NCBI RefSeq assembly: GCF_030253575.1
Contig: NC_080565.1
Location: 3,692,001-3,756,000 of the forward strand
Source of the DNA: Rhododendron vialii
Lineage: Eukaryota; Streptophyta; Magnoliopsida; Ericales; Ericaceae
Length of the DNA: 64,000 bases
Reading direction: 5' to 3'
A model generated the notes under the pieces. That model searched no databases. It was given only the letters and a program-made list of their open reading frames with translations, and was not told the origin of the DNA. How positions within the stretch are numbered: the stretch's first letter is position 1; the number at the start of each line of letters is the position of its first letter. Below, one piece after another: positions 21,166 to 32,800 of the stretch. Both the position numbers and the translations under genes were made by a program.

Positions 21166-23651
21166 CTACTCTGTTCCAGGTGCGAGGCGAGGGGGCATCG
21201 GGTTGACAGGCAAGACATTCATAAGCATCATATATGGTTGTGAGAATCCCAAAGGTCTGCCATTGGTGCACGTCCTACATCCTCGTCCCATGGTGGTCAT
21301 AATACGGTCTTCGCGTTCTTTCTTCCTGCATTTAATTTTCGTAATTTATATATAAATCCTACTCATCAAGTAGGAGAAGTACCTCATAGAAGAAACAAAT
21401 CAATATAACAAGACTTGCCGACTTACATCTTCTGCAAAAAGGTGTAGTGGAACATCTGCGAGAGATAAATAAGAAACTCTTCACAACATAGATGTGGTAT
21501 ATTTAAGTTCGAATAAGTAAAGGATACAATATACATGTCTGGACATGGGTGTATAAGCATTGAATACATACCATTTCTCTGGGCGATGGTCGACGGATTT
21601 CCTCCACAAAGTCAAAGACATGTGGTGGTACGTCGACACCGGGAGGATAAACAGTTATGTTCTTGAAAGGATCCTACGAATTATTGTAGACAAGTAAAAG
21701 AGAAGACAATCACCATTTTAGGAGGCACAAAAGGAAAAGGAACAGAGGAAAAAAAAACAGCAGGAAACTGAAATAAGAATAAAGAATAAAACCACATAGA
21801 TCAGAGATGAAATCCAGTACAGCAAAGCTATGGAACAAGCCATCTTGAGTACTCGCAGGCACAAATATTGAAGTTTGTGTCAGATTAGGGTAAATCTGAT
21901 GAATAGCAGATCAAAGGAACACTAATTTTGCAGGTGGTTAAGAAAATCTTGATTCAGTACTGTTAGAATAGTTAGATTAGCACCGAGGAAGAGATAATGC
22001 TCCATACATAAATGAGAAATTAACATGAAGTCGATGCGTTCAAACCAAAATTAGGGTTTCAAGAGTCCAAATGAACAGATCAAAGCATCTCACACCAGCA
22101 AATAGTAATAAAAATTCAAAACCAAATACGAAAAAATAAAAGTAAGAATTGAAAATTTTTACATTAGTAGCCGTCGGCATGGTATCTTCTTTCATGTCAT
22201 CCATCTGTACAAACTGATCCAGAGAGAGAGAGGCCAGGTGTTTGGTTGCGTTCCCGATGGTATCTCCGGTGGCATTGCGGCAATCGCAAACAGTCTCCAT
22301 TCCGATCTGCGTGAGGGAGAGAGGCTTTAGGAGGCACAGAAGAAAAAGGAACAGAGGAAAAAAAAACAGCAGGAAAATGAAATAAGAAAAAAGAATAAAA
22401 CCACAGAGATCAGAGATGAAATCCAGTACAGCAAAGCTATGAAACAAGCTTTGCTTTTCCTGGGTGAGTACCCCCAGGCGCAAATGTTGAAGTTTGTGTC
22501 AGATTAGGGTGAATCTGATTAATTTTGCATTTGAGGTTAAGAAAATCTAGATTCAGCAAAAGTTAGTTATTACTGTTAGAATAGTTAGGCCTTGTTCCAA
22601 TAATCTTTTACGAGAATAAGTTTTTTTTTTTTTTTTCAATCCATAGAAGAGAGATTTTTACATCAGATATGAAGTACAGCATACAAATTCGAAACACTAC
22701 ATCAATTGTGAGAGTCCACGAAACAATCAAGCCTAACAAATAACTCAACCAATACAAGAAATAAGCCCATTATAAGGTAGAAACAAAGAAAAAAATGAAA
22801 AGCCCTCTAGGGAAAAACACCCACACGCAGGTAGGGAGATTCGAAATCATGACGTCTTAGTGAGATGCAAGAATTTTGGTCAACTGAGCTAGTCCCAGTT
22901 GGTTTAGGAGAATAAATTGATTTTGTCGTTATTTGAATTTTTTTCGCATTTGTTAGTTTTGCGCTAATTTTTTGTGACTTATTGATTCGTATCGACGTGA
23001 GAAATCCGAAAAATATAAAAAATTTACTTTTGCAAAAAAAACCCAAATTATTTGACTTTTTTTTTTCTTTCTAAAAAGCAGTTGTTTCTTAAAATATTTT
23101 GGTGAAGGTAATTTATTTTTACTTTCCTGTTCGTCTTATATCAAAAAAGTTTTGCGCAAAACTAAAAAAAATGATTTTTTTTTAATAAGAACAAAAAGTA
23201 CTAAAAGTTATAAAGAACGGCCCTTAGATTAGGGCATAGGAAGATATGATGCTCAATACATGAATGAGAAATTAACATGAAGTCGATTCGTCCAAACCAA
23301 AATTAGGGTTTCTAGAGACCAAATGAACAAAGCATCTCACATGTACACAAGCAAAAAGTTTAATCTCTTAATAGCAATAAAATATTCAAAACCAAATACA
23401 AAAAAATAAAAGTAAGAATGGAAAAAATTTACATTAGGAGCCGTCGGCATGGTATCTTCCTTCTTATCTTCAGCTTCATTGTGAGTTTCACAACCTTGAT
23501 CATCAGGCAACATTCCAGTGTCGCATTCCACTTCGATTTTTCCAGATTCATCCATCTGTACAAACTGATCCAGAGAGAGAGAGGCCATGTGTTTGGTTGT
23601 GTTCCCGATGGTATCTCTGGTGGCGGTGCGGCAATCGCTAACAGTCTCCAT
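21166..23651 (-). CDS. Unrecognised small protein, 4 coding exons, first exon duplicated
   Basis: Minus strand. Exons joined by canonical GT/AG sites with matching phases: 23651-23433 (METVSDCRTATRDTIG…DTMPTAPN, 73 codons), 21673-21572 (DPFKNITVYPPGVDVPPHVF, DFVEEIRRPSPREM), 21455-21427 (MFHYTFLQK) and 21325-21166 (KKEREDRIMTTMGRG…PPRLAPGTE, stop TAG). Product 169 aa, with an acidic N-terminal half, no signal peptide and no membrane segment. A second, shorter version of exon 1 lies closer (22300-22163, METVCDCRNATGDTIGNATK…, 46 codons); it also splices in frame to the later exons and would give 142 aa. I do not recognise the family. The unbroken frame across four exons argues for a real gene, but the small third exon (29 nt) is uncertain, and it could be a decaying duplicate. 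Confidence 0.55.
21718..22326. repeat. Tandem duplication around the first exon, unit 1
   Basis: TTAGGAGGCACAAAAGG…ATAGTTAG (21718-21975) matches 22327-22587, and the following exon-1 segment (21976-22326) matches 23226-23690. Unit 2 is split by about 640 bp of inserted DNA (22588-23225). Unit 1 carries the 46-codon first exon, unit 2 the 73-codon one. Confidence 0.8.
22588..23225. mobile_element. Tourist/PIF-like MITE, host of a SINE
   Basis: The duplicated sequence is interrupted between ATAGTTA and TTAG. Ends are GGCCTTGTTCC (22589) and GAACGGCCC (about 23214-23222), an imperfect inverted repeat, with TTA on each side; a 3-bp TTA duplication is typical of PIF/Harbinger. Unit 1 of the tandem duplication provides the uninterrupted site. 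A SINE (22620-22907) sits inside. Confidence 0.65.
22620..22907 (-). mobile_element. tRNA-derived SINE, full-looking copy
   Basis: Minus strand. The head reads TAGCTCAGTTGACCA (A box) and ATTTCGAATCTCC (B box), as in tRNA-derived SINEs; a T run at 22620-22636 is the 3' poly(A). GAGAATAA flanks it on both sides (22612-22619 and 22908-22915), an 8-bp target-site duplication. Related copies: 52070-52340 (same strand) and a 3' fragment near 47760-47870 (opposite strand), sharing ATATGAAGTACAG…ACTACATCAATTGTGAGAG. Confidence 0.85.
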
Positions 23652-23691
23652 TCCGATCTGCGTCACAGAGGGAGAGAGAGGCTTTAGAAGT

Positions 23692-24585
23692 TAAGATAAG
23701 GGATGGAGTTATTTGAGTAAGTTCATTATTTTTAAATTTAAAAATTGTGAATTGTGAATAAGTATATAATTTGTAAGAATCCTTAGCGAAACAGGAGTAC
23801 AACCTTTAGAAGTTCAGAATTAGGGTTTGAGATTATACGCACAATCGCATATATAGGTATCGGGAGTGTCACAATTTTAACACAAATTGTGACAATTCAT
23901 CTTAGCCATTAAAATCAATGACTGAGATTAAAACTTAACATATCTCCCAAAACATTACCACACAACCCTAACCATAGCCCCCAGCAGATTAGTTCATCTC
24001 ATTCTTTTTGCAATCGTACGGTAAAATTGGTTGTCGTTGAATTAGGTCCAAGTATATGAAATTTTTTTGAAAGTAGATTAGTTGTTTGCAAGGATTTTGA
24101 CAGAAACTAAAATTATTTCCAATCTAGGCAAGATATGAACACAACGCTTGAGCATTTGAATTCACAAAAAGAGTAAATTTGACTGGCTTGTCATCATGTC
24201 TAATTTATCTTCATATTTGTCAATATAAATATAAATATATATATTTATATATACACAAGTGGGTCGACCTAATTGGAGAAACGAGACCCGACGATGGAGA
24301 TGGCGGAGGATGAGACCGGCGACGGCAGCAAAGGGGCGGGAGGCCAACTGGAAAGTGAATCTGAGTGGTGGTGGCTAGGGTAGAATCGGCCCGTATATAT
24401 ATATAAGCATGCGGTTTCAACACTACTAGTCACATAGCAAAAGTACGCTAATTTTGATTCTGTGCACAGATTGCACTAAAGACCCAACTATGGGTTCCAA
24501 ACGAACAATCTGAGCCATCCATTAAGTGTAAAATATTTTTCAAGAACCTCGCAAAAATTCAGTTCAATTCGATACCTATATAGAT
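23692..24585. other. Upstream/intergenic DNA of the unknown gene
   Basis: Likely includes the promoter of the minus-strand locus; AT-rich with TA dinucleotide runs at 24226-24256. No gene recognised. Confidence 0.4.
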
Positions 24586-24820
24586 GGAGAAATTTTTGGG
24601 TGCCACGTGGTACTCGCTCAGCGCATTCGGATCGTTCATTTCCGGTTTTGGACGGCTTGAATTTGGAAGGAGAAAAATGAGAAAGAAAGAGGAGAGAGAG
24701 TGGTGGGGTAAGAGGAGAGAGAGAGTTTCAATATGAAATGTCCAACACACTTTCTAACGGTCCGAATGAGTTGTTCGGATACCACGTGGACACGACTGCG
24801 TACTACCCAAAAATTTCTCC
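24586..24820. mobile_element. MITE with 16-bp perfect inverted ends and TATAGAT duplication
   Basis: Ends GGAGAAATTTTTGGGT and ACCCAAAAATTTCTCC are exact complements; CCACGTGG follows near both ends. TATAGAT flanks the element on both sides (24579-24585, 24821-24827). The 235-bp interior has GA-rich DNA and a GGTTTTGGACGGCTTGAATT segment. The apparent 7-bp duplication does not fit one superfamily neatly. Confidence 0.85.
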
Positions 24821-25063
24821 TATAGATGGGATTGAGGTATGTTCAAAGTGGGTCTGGGTCAAGCTCCATTTGAGCCCGTGTGTTCAAAGTTGGTGTGGGA
24901 CTCTGGGTCAACGTCTATTTAGGCTGGGTTGGGTTGACAATTGATATGTCTGATGTCTCTGTAACTGGGCCCAGTTTCCGGCCCGCTGGAAATTTAGACC
25001 GAACGAGCTTTTAATTACGGCGGTTTGCTAACTTTCCCGTTCTTTTTGTGTGTGTAATTAAAA

Positions 25064-25195
25064 GGGAAAATGACAGCTAATGATGTGTTTTAATAATTAA
25101 TATTCGTCAAGAATATTTTTAGCATTAACAAATGTTCTTAACTTGTCCTTAGAGGGTATTAATTATCAAAACACGTCTTGGACCATCATTTTCCC
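25064..25195. mobile_element. Short hairpin MITE
   Basis: GGGAAAATGA at the left and TCATTTTCCC at the right, with further pairing inside (ATGTGTTTTAATAATTAATA against TATTAATTATCAAAACACGT). TAATTA occurs next to both ends. 132 bp, non-coding. Confidence 0.7.
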
Positions 25196-25763
25196 TAATT
25201 AATTAAAAGCAGATGTATCAAACATATCTCCGCGTGGATTGTGTCGTATCGGCCCGTTTATTTTATCGTGTTGTGCTTGGCTAGGGCATCTGCGCATTTG
25301 TTTGCCTCCTGATGAACATGCTTGATAGTTAAGACTTCAAATTGTTCCAGTTGGGAGTAGGGACTTCACTCAAAGATGATGTTCCAATTAAATTAAACAG
25401 GAAATTTTTAGCCAACCTCGCTTTTAGAATTTTGTCCCATAGAAATCCTTTATTGTATTTGCCTTCCGCATAGGTCCTGGCGTGTATAAACTTTAAAATA
25501 TAATATCTTTTATTATATATATCTGTTCTTTGTAAAATTTATATTTTTAGAATCTACTCGACGAGATCTATCAAATAAGATTCATATTGACTATGAAATT
25601 ATGTACAGGGAAAAAAATTGTGGTGTGAATTGTGCATTTTTGAGGTGTGAATTGGTTGTTAAGAGAGTGTAAATTGTGTATAACACGGTGTGTAAATTAT
25701 TTGTTATAGATAATGTGAATTGTGAATTTTCTATCATAAGGGGTGTGAATTGTCTGTTTAGGG

Positions 25764-26381
25764 TAGGGCTGTTACTCGAAATCGGAAAATCGATCGAAAT
25801 CGGGAAAATCGAACCGGACCGAATTTTTTAAACCGGTTGAATAATTTTGATCCAGTTCTGGTTTATAAAATTTTATAAACCGGAAAAATAATTTCGATCC
25901 GGTTTATGTGTTTTAAAAACCGGTTGAAACCGGACCGGTTATATATATATATATATATATATAAACATGGGGGAGGGGTTGAATTATGGATTTTTGGTTG
26001 ATATTTTGTGGTGTATATTGGTCTAATAAATATATTTATTATATAAAAACTATTTTTATGGGCTTAATTATGTTTTTATGGGTTTTTTTTTATATATTGG
26101 GCTTAAAATTGATCTTTTTTTGTTGGGCCCAAAAAAATGGTTGAATTATAGATCTTTGGTTGATATTTTTATGGGTTGAATTATGAATTTTTTGATGTGT
26201 TGGGCAAAAAATATGGCCCATGAATGAAAACCGGATAAACCGGACCGAAATCGGTTGAGCCGGTCGAAATCGGACCGATTTATCTCAACCGGTTCCGATT
26301 TCTAAAAATCTCAAACCGGATAACCGGTTTCGACCGAAAAATACACCCAAACCGGTCGAAACCGGACCGGTATCACCCATA
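25764..26381. mobile_element. hAT-like MITE with AACCGG-rich ends
   Basis: Starts TAGGGCTGTTAC, ends GGTATCACCCATA. GTTTAGGG (25756-25763) and GTTTACGG (26382-26389) form an 8-bp target-site duplication with one change. Subterminal regions carry many AACCGGACCGG / AACCGGTT motifs; the middle is AT-rich with a TA run. Same end type as 31162-31703 and 59240-60299. Confidence 0.82.
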
Positions 26382-27216
26382 GTTTACGGAGTATGAATTG
26401 TGTACAACAGATATTTAAAAGGTGTGAATTGTCTGTTATAGGATGTGTGAGTTATAGTCGATTTTTTTTAGTTTGAATTGTGGTGTGAATTATCTATTAT
26501 ATTTGTCTGTAATAGTAGTGTGAATTATTGTCTATTTTTTGAGTGTGAATTATAGTGTGACTTGTCTGTTACAAAGGTTGTGCATTTTTATATATGGAGA
26601 TGTGAATTGTGTATAACAAAAAGTTTTAAAGGTGTGTAAATTGTCTATTTTGTGGGTGTGAATTATGTGATATATGGGGTGTGAATTATCTATTATGAGG
26701 GGTGGAAATTGTTATATATAGGTGGAAATTGTGTATAATAAAGTGTGTGAATTGTATATTTTGGAAAATGAACTGTATAGAGAGGTATGAATTCTGCATT
26801 TAAGGGTTATGAATTTTTTCATTTTGGAGAGTGTGAATTGTTCAGAAGAGGTAAGAATTATTCATTAAGTGGTGTAAGTAACTATTTTTACGTGTACATA
26901 ATTTAAGGGCTGTGTGAATTGTCTATTATATAAGTGTGAATTGTCTGTTGTAAGAGGTGTGAATTGTATAACAGGGGTGTGAATTGCCTATTATAGAAAG
27001 TGTGAATTGTACATTTTGGATGCAAATACTAAATAACGTGTCATTTTAAGAGTGTGAATTATATATAAGAGAAGTTCATGGGGTCCTAATTTTCTATTTT
27101 ATGGAATGTGAATTGTTGGTAATAGTGAATTGTTTATAACAGGGGTGCATGTGTGAGTTGTTGTATAAGAATGTAAATTGTGCATGTACAAAATGAGTTT
27201 AATGAGTGTGTGAATT

Positions 27217-28940
27217 TGTAGACCCTCCAATTTGGGCTTCTGAATAATCTTTAAGTTTTCCGATGATAAAATAAAAAAAAAATACTTTCAAGACTTAGAT
27301 TGTTGCTCATTTTCTAAATCCCAAGAAAACTCCTTTTCTAAACATGTAGGGTAGCCCCCGGTTCAATTGCAAAGAGAAAGATGCGTTTGCTTAGTCAAAA
27401 ATAATTTTTTTCATGACACACTAATGGTAAAATGGTCACATATTTCAATGTATAAAACGTCTTTGACTGAAACCAATTGGGTTAGAAAGAGGATTTGACA
27501 AGCTTTCCAACGCTTTAAACCGTGCTTAAATCCGAGTTCAGGAGTATCTGACGCCCCCGCAAAGTTCAGTGTGTTATGCTGTCTCGAAATACAGCGCGAC
27601 ATTCTAGAAACACTACGCGGCATTCCAGAAATCACTCCACCGTGTGACCTTTTCCCATTCCTTGCCTTTGGGTGCACTCTAAGCATATTTTTGCCTATAA
27701 ATACACCCCTCCTCTAGTTGAAAGGCACCCCTTGAATCCTGAGAATAGCCATTCTGAAATTTTCTGGGATCCCTCTTCTCTTTTTCTCTCTCTACATCAA
27801 CCCACAAGTTGGTTCATTACAAAATCAATCTCAAAGTTATTTTCTTTCCCATTCTCTCTACAAAAGCACATCAAATCTTCACAAAACTCACATAAATCTC
27901 ACTAAACTTAGAAACCCAATTGATTTTAGGAGTTTCAAATCAACTTTCATTCCTCCATCTTCAAACACATCCAAGCTTCGATCAAAAGGTATAAATAAAT
28001 TCTTTTGGCTAAACCATGTTTTGGCTTTGAAGGAAGCTTACTGAGGTCTTTCCTAGTCATTCTATACTGGGTTTTGGTCTCAAACGAGTTTTACATTCAA
28101 AAAGTAACCAAAAACAATTTTTGCACTGAATACGCTACATCGTGCGGTGTTTTAAAACACTGCACGGCGCAGTGTATAACACCGTGTGTTATTTTAGTAA
28201 TGTTTTTTTTTCTTTTCTTTTTTTTGTTTTTCTACTTCGACTAATGTTGTTTAAAGATTGTACGGGTTCATTCCAAAGTTAAGTTTCATGTTAAAAGTCA
28301 TCTTTTGACTTTATTAAAATCTTTCATCATTTCAAAAAGCTTTTTAACATTGCTTTACAGGATAAAATGAATAAAAGGGTCTCATAAATCATTTTTTTAG
28401 ATGTTCGAAAAATATAAAAAATTATTTTACGCACCTATGGTTTGTTTTGTCATGTAAAAGCGAACTGATTCTAGAATGCGTAGACAGGTACACCGCACAA
28501 TGTTTTAGTTACACTGTGCGATGTATCCGATTTGCCGTGCGGTGTTTCACATGATATTGGCAGATTGCTGTAATGCTGTTATTTCACTTTCTGTACATTA
28601 CTTATCTATTTTATACTGTACAGTTCGCACCACAAGCACGCCAATGTGTCATATTAAATCCCACATCCATTTCCCATACATGTTTTAATCAAAGTTAAAT
28701 TTATCAAATGATAGTAAATCTTCCATTAAAAATGTTTAGTAGAGACCGGTCTTTACCCGGCGAGTGGGGTGCTTTTCAACAAAATCTTTTCCGTTCGTAA
28801 CGTGGCGCCCGAATCTAAAGTCTCAACGTTTTCACTAAATCAAAAGTTTTTTTTCTCTCAAACAAACTCTCGATTTCTCAGATCATCTATCTCAAAAATC
28901 CGGGTGGTGACTCTAGAGTGTGCCGGTCGGAGAGCCCACA
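27217..28940 (+). mobile_element. Solo LTR of a Ty3/gypsy-type retrotransposon (LTR-2)
   Basis: Starts TGTAGACCCTCC and ends GAGAGCCCACA. A perfect 5-bp GAATT duplication flanks it (27212-27216 and 28941-28945). TATAAATA at 27696-27703 marks the promoter. The 3' part (GAGACCGGTCTTTACCCGG, GTAACGTGGCGCCCGAAT, GGGTGGTGACTCTAGAG) has the same plan as LTR-1. It lacks internal coding DNA and splits the GTGTGAATTGT array. Imperfect palindromes of ACACCGCAC/GTGCGGTGT recur at 28142-28185 and 28491-28548. Confidence 0.88.
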
Positions 28941-29225
28941 GAATTTTGTATAACAAGTGTGTCTATTATTAGGGGGTGAATTGTATCAAGGATGTGTGAA
29001 TTCTGTATATTGACGGGTGTAAATTTTTTCATTTTGGAGGATGTGAATTTGTTTAGGAAGGGTGTGAATTCTTAATTAAGTGTATAAAATAAATTTTTTA
29101 TGTATACACAATTTTATATTCAAAATAGATCTTGTTTAAAAGATCTTATCGAGTAGGTTTCAATTTTTTTTTTCAAAATTGAATATGCACAACAAAAGTT
29201 ATAATTGCTTAAAGTTTTAAATATA

Positions 29226-29896
29226 TATGAGCTATATATAATTATGTATGTACAGTATATATATGGACAAGTATCTGTGAGTGGAAACATGTGACGATTT
29301 TAGAGAGAAAAATAAAAAAATTATGATTAGAAAATTTATTTGATGGTTTTCTAACAATGCTCCACCACTCATCAAATATCAAATGTTAGTTTGTTTATCA
29401 AATTACTAACGAAAAGTGATTGGTCCCACAACATTAACCAATAATACATGAGTTGGGACATTACAATATAATGTTTCATCCACTTGGGATAATTTTCCTA
29501 TTCTAAAATCACAAAGCGGGTGGATGTAAGGAAAAAAGAACTTGTGCGGAATGAGTGCGACGTGCAGCGCTTAAACAACTAAAAAGTGATAAAAGATGGT
29601 CGACTTGAAACAACCCCTAAATTAAAATGGGAGCAATTGCTCCTTATGAATGGACCCTTAAGGAGCCTGAGGATAATGCTGTGCGGGTTGTGCACAATAT
29701 CGTTATATGCACTATCTCGGCTGTTCCCGTAGACGATGCTGTGTTATGTTATGCACCGTTTCGACTGTCCGTTCTGCCATTCAAGTATCCAAAATCAACG
29801 GACAGCCGAGATGGTGGGCACCACCATTACCGGATTCCCACAAGGCTTCGATAGTCTCCTTTAACGAAACCGTGCTTGGAGAAAAAGAGAGAGAGA
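29226..29896. other. Upstream region of the ASCH gene
   Basis: No gene recognised. Probable promoter and 5' leader of the gene starting at 29897. ATGCTGTGTTATGTTATGCACCGTTTCGACTG-like DNA at 29738-29770 is partly self-complementary, but no element was bounded. Confidence 0.4.
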
Positions 29897-32800
29897 ATGG
29901 AGGAAATGAACGACCACCACCAACAGCCGCCATCACCAGGAGTGAGGCCAATCAAAGCCAAGGACTGCATAGAAGAACTCCTCAAGTTCACGCTCTCCTC
30001 CTCAATCGACGGAACCCTAAGTCTCGACGTCGGCCTCTCCAAAGATTACTGCTCCAAACTCCTCACCGACGATGATGGCCCAGAAATAAACCCTACCCCC
30101 AATGCCTCTGGTACGTGTAACCATTCCAATCCTTTTCACTTGTTACATGCCGCATTCGGTAGTTGCATACACACTTCGTCTATCAACTTTGCAAAGTCAA
30201 TTAACTCTGTTTAAGCATGTACAGCGATACTATATATTTTAGTCCAAAGGGTCAGTCCGGTTGGTGGGTGGGTTTGGGTTCTATTCTTGGTTGGGGTCAG
30301 GCCGCACGTAAGTAATTTCTTGTGAATTCCCTAGTTTTGGCGTGGATGAGTTGCTGACTTGCCTTTGACCGGACCGGGGAGGAGATTAGTTGAGGTGCGC
30401 ATAAGTTGGCCCGAACACCCTGATCGTCGTCGAACCAAAAAAAAGATCTATTTTACTCGGTAAAAACTGCATTTTCGAATGTAACCCAAATAGTATGAAT
30501 CGATGTCCAAATTTTATGAATTGCTACACAAAAGTTATGAATTTGAACTTTGTTGTTGGGAATTTAAGGCGATTCGAGGGGCGCATATGGTACACATGGA
30601 AATAGAGGAGTTTACACACTTAGATGGGGAAGGGGAGTGTATCACAGCAGTTCCCTCGACAAAAGAAAGAGGAATTGGGTGATCAAATTGTATGCTTTTC
30701 TTTTCCTTCCCCCTTTCCAAATCATTTTTTCGATGGGATTATTTTGGAAAGTTGTAGATAATTGAAGTCAATAACTCTTAATGCATGTGTTTGACGCTCC
30801 GGCATACACATAGAAACAAGCTGTTATTCACAGACAGAGAAGTTGCATTGTTAGGAAGTGAAGATATTTTTTGAACAGACATTGAATGAAGTTTGAGGAA
30901 TTTTTGAACGTGAGGAGAGATTATAGGAGAAACGAAGATGAAAAAACTTATTCTAATGATGTGAATTCAAATAGCAGAGCATTATCGACCCTGAAAAAAG
31001 AAGGAAGATTTGTAATGAGGCTCGACACATGCGCCCCCTTGGGGCACACACGACTATGTAGAGAAACCATTCCAAATAAGAGAACACTTGAATAACCTAG
31101 CATAAAAAGAAGACAACTCTCTCACAAAGACTGAGAGCCAGGCTAAGAGAACCAAAATAGATAGGGCTGCAAACAAACCGAATCGAGCCGAGCTTTAGAA
31201 CGTTCAGGTTTGTTCATTAAGTTTTTAGCAACTCGAGCTCAATGAAAATTTGACAAGCTGAGCTTGCCTAGGTTTCAGTCGAACGTGAGTTTCTTCAAGA
31301 GCTTGATCGAGTAAAAAATATCATATCTTTATGCTCTCATATAGGTCTAGAGTTGCAAATAAATGTTTTTTTATTTATTTTGTACATAATTAAGTTCCTA
31401 CGCATAAGATTATAAAACAATATCAAACTGTAAGTTATGTACATGTATAAGTTCATACATATCCAAGGTTTTTATAGGAAATTCTTATTATATATATGTG
31501 TGCGAGCGCGCACACATTTATACTCTAGGTTCGCGAGCCTAATTGAGCCGAATAATGTGATGTTCAGATTCGGCTCATTTATTAAACGAGCCTAAAAATT
31601 GAGGCTCCGGTTCAATTTGTTTAGTACGAATTGAACTCGAACAAGCCTTTACTGAATCGAGCCTCGAACAATTTAGGAACAACTCGGTTCATATGCAGCC
31701 CTAAAAATAGATAAACTCGAGAGAAGATGGAGTTCGACATGACCTTCTAGTTTTTAGAGACTTTGAGCAAGAATTCTTAGGCTTCATTTGTCTTCTGTTT
31801 ACAAGTGGTGGCTTTTTTAGTTGGGCTAAGCACAAAATGCTTCAGTCAGTCAGCATACTTTATGAAACTTGGGTAAACGCACAGACAGGAATCTAAAAAT
31901 TGCATTTGTAGACTGATGGCATGGCTTGAAGTGTCTAGGCATCAGTATTGCGAACAGATAATTGTCTGTTCTGTTGTCATTGAATCAATTTGAGTCATAT
32001 AGATATTGCGGAGGGGGTTCCCACATATCCTTTGTACAAGCATCTGGCATCAACTTTGTACCAATCTCTATCCTTTGGAGCCTTTAGTAGGCCGTATGAC
32101 AGAATGCCGTTGATGCATGAAGACAGTTCTTTGAAGCATAAAGAAGTTGCGTGGATTGCATTGGTCATGGAAAAGGGATCTGAGTTGATAAATGTGAGTT
32201 AAAAGTGATTGCAATGTTATTTCCAGTGTCATCCAGTAGTTATATTATGCTTAACAAAACCTCTAACCATCATTACTTTTGTATTAGGTACTGGAAAATG
32301 TGGACTTTGAACTTCATGTTCAAGAGCCTTTCTTTTCCCAGCTTAAAGGTACAAATATGGTAGCATTATCAATCATTGCACTTCAAAGTTTAATTTTGTT
32401 TCTAGTGGAAATCACATTAACCCCTTTAACTACAAAATCCAACACTTAACCCCCTTTAACTACCATTCGCTGCACACATTTGGCCTACCATTTGCAATCT
32501 GTTAAGGATTTGAACGGAAAGTGGTGCCAAATCAAATACTGGACTACTTTGCCCTCATTTCCCCTTTACATGGAAAAACCCTTGTAAAGTTATATCTCTC
32601 GCCTATCCAAAACAAAAAAAAAGCAGCTATATCTCTCTCTTGTTCTCCGAACTGCAACTGCAGTTTACAATCTCTCTCAGAGTTTTCACGGTAACTATCA
32701 AACAGAGTTTTCTTCTTCTGAATACCTTCCCATATCTTGAACGGTCGATTCAGAGAAACACTCTTCGTGACTGATATTTGAGGTTGAATTCCTCTTGGGC

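Larger units (their letters stand above)
22327..23690. repeat. Tandem duplication around the first exon, unit 2 (with insert)
   Basis: Second unit of the duplication described for 21718-22326. Its first exon retains an internal stretch (ESGKIEVECDTGMLPDDQGC and flanks) that unit 1 lacks. A TTA-flanked AT-rich element with a SINE inside it occupies 22588-23225. Confidence 0.8.
25620..29075 (+). repeat. Degenerate GTGTGAATTGT minisatellite (three blocks)
   Basis: Units such as GGTGTGAATTGTCTATTATA recur dozens of times in 25620-25755, 26388-27216 and 28945-29075. A longer shared stretch (GAATTCTG…TTTTTTCATTTTGGAG…GTGTGAATT) occurs both near 26786-26840 and 28998-29065, suggesting a higher-order repeat. 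Non-coding. Confidence 0.8.
25480..29225. mobile_element. Large long-TIR element filled with GTGTGAATTGT repeats
   Basis: The outer ~110 bases on the left (AAACTTTAAAATATAA…AATCTACTCGACGAGATCT…) and right (…AGATCTTATCGAGTAGGTTT…TTAAAGTTTTAA) are imperfect inverted copies. The space between is a degenerate repeat of about 20-30 bp with core GTGTGAATTGT, interrupted by a hAT element (25764-26381) and a solo LTR (27217-28940). Long terminal inverted repeats suggest a Mutator-like non-autonomous element, but no 9-bp duplication was confirmed. Confidence 0.6.

Noticed and set aside
22040..22483. 147-codon minus-strand frame with a Phe-rich hydrophobic run
   Set aside because: Only the METV… portion is exon-like; the hydrophobic parts are intron and A-rich leader read in frame.
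29627..29854. 75-codon frame upstream of the ASCH start
   Set aside because: Overlaps the probable leader; no in-frame join to the ASCH exons and no motif.
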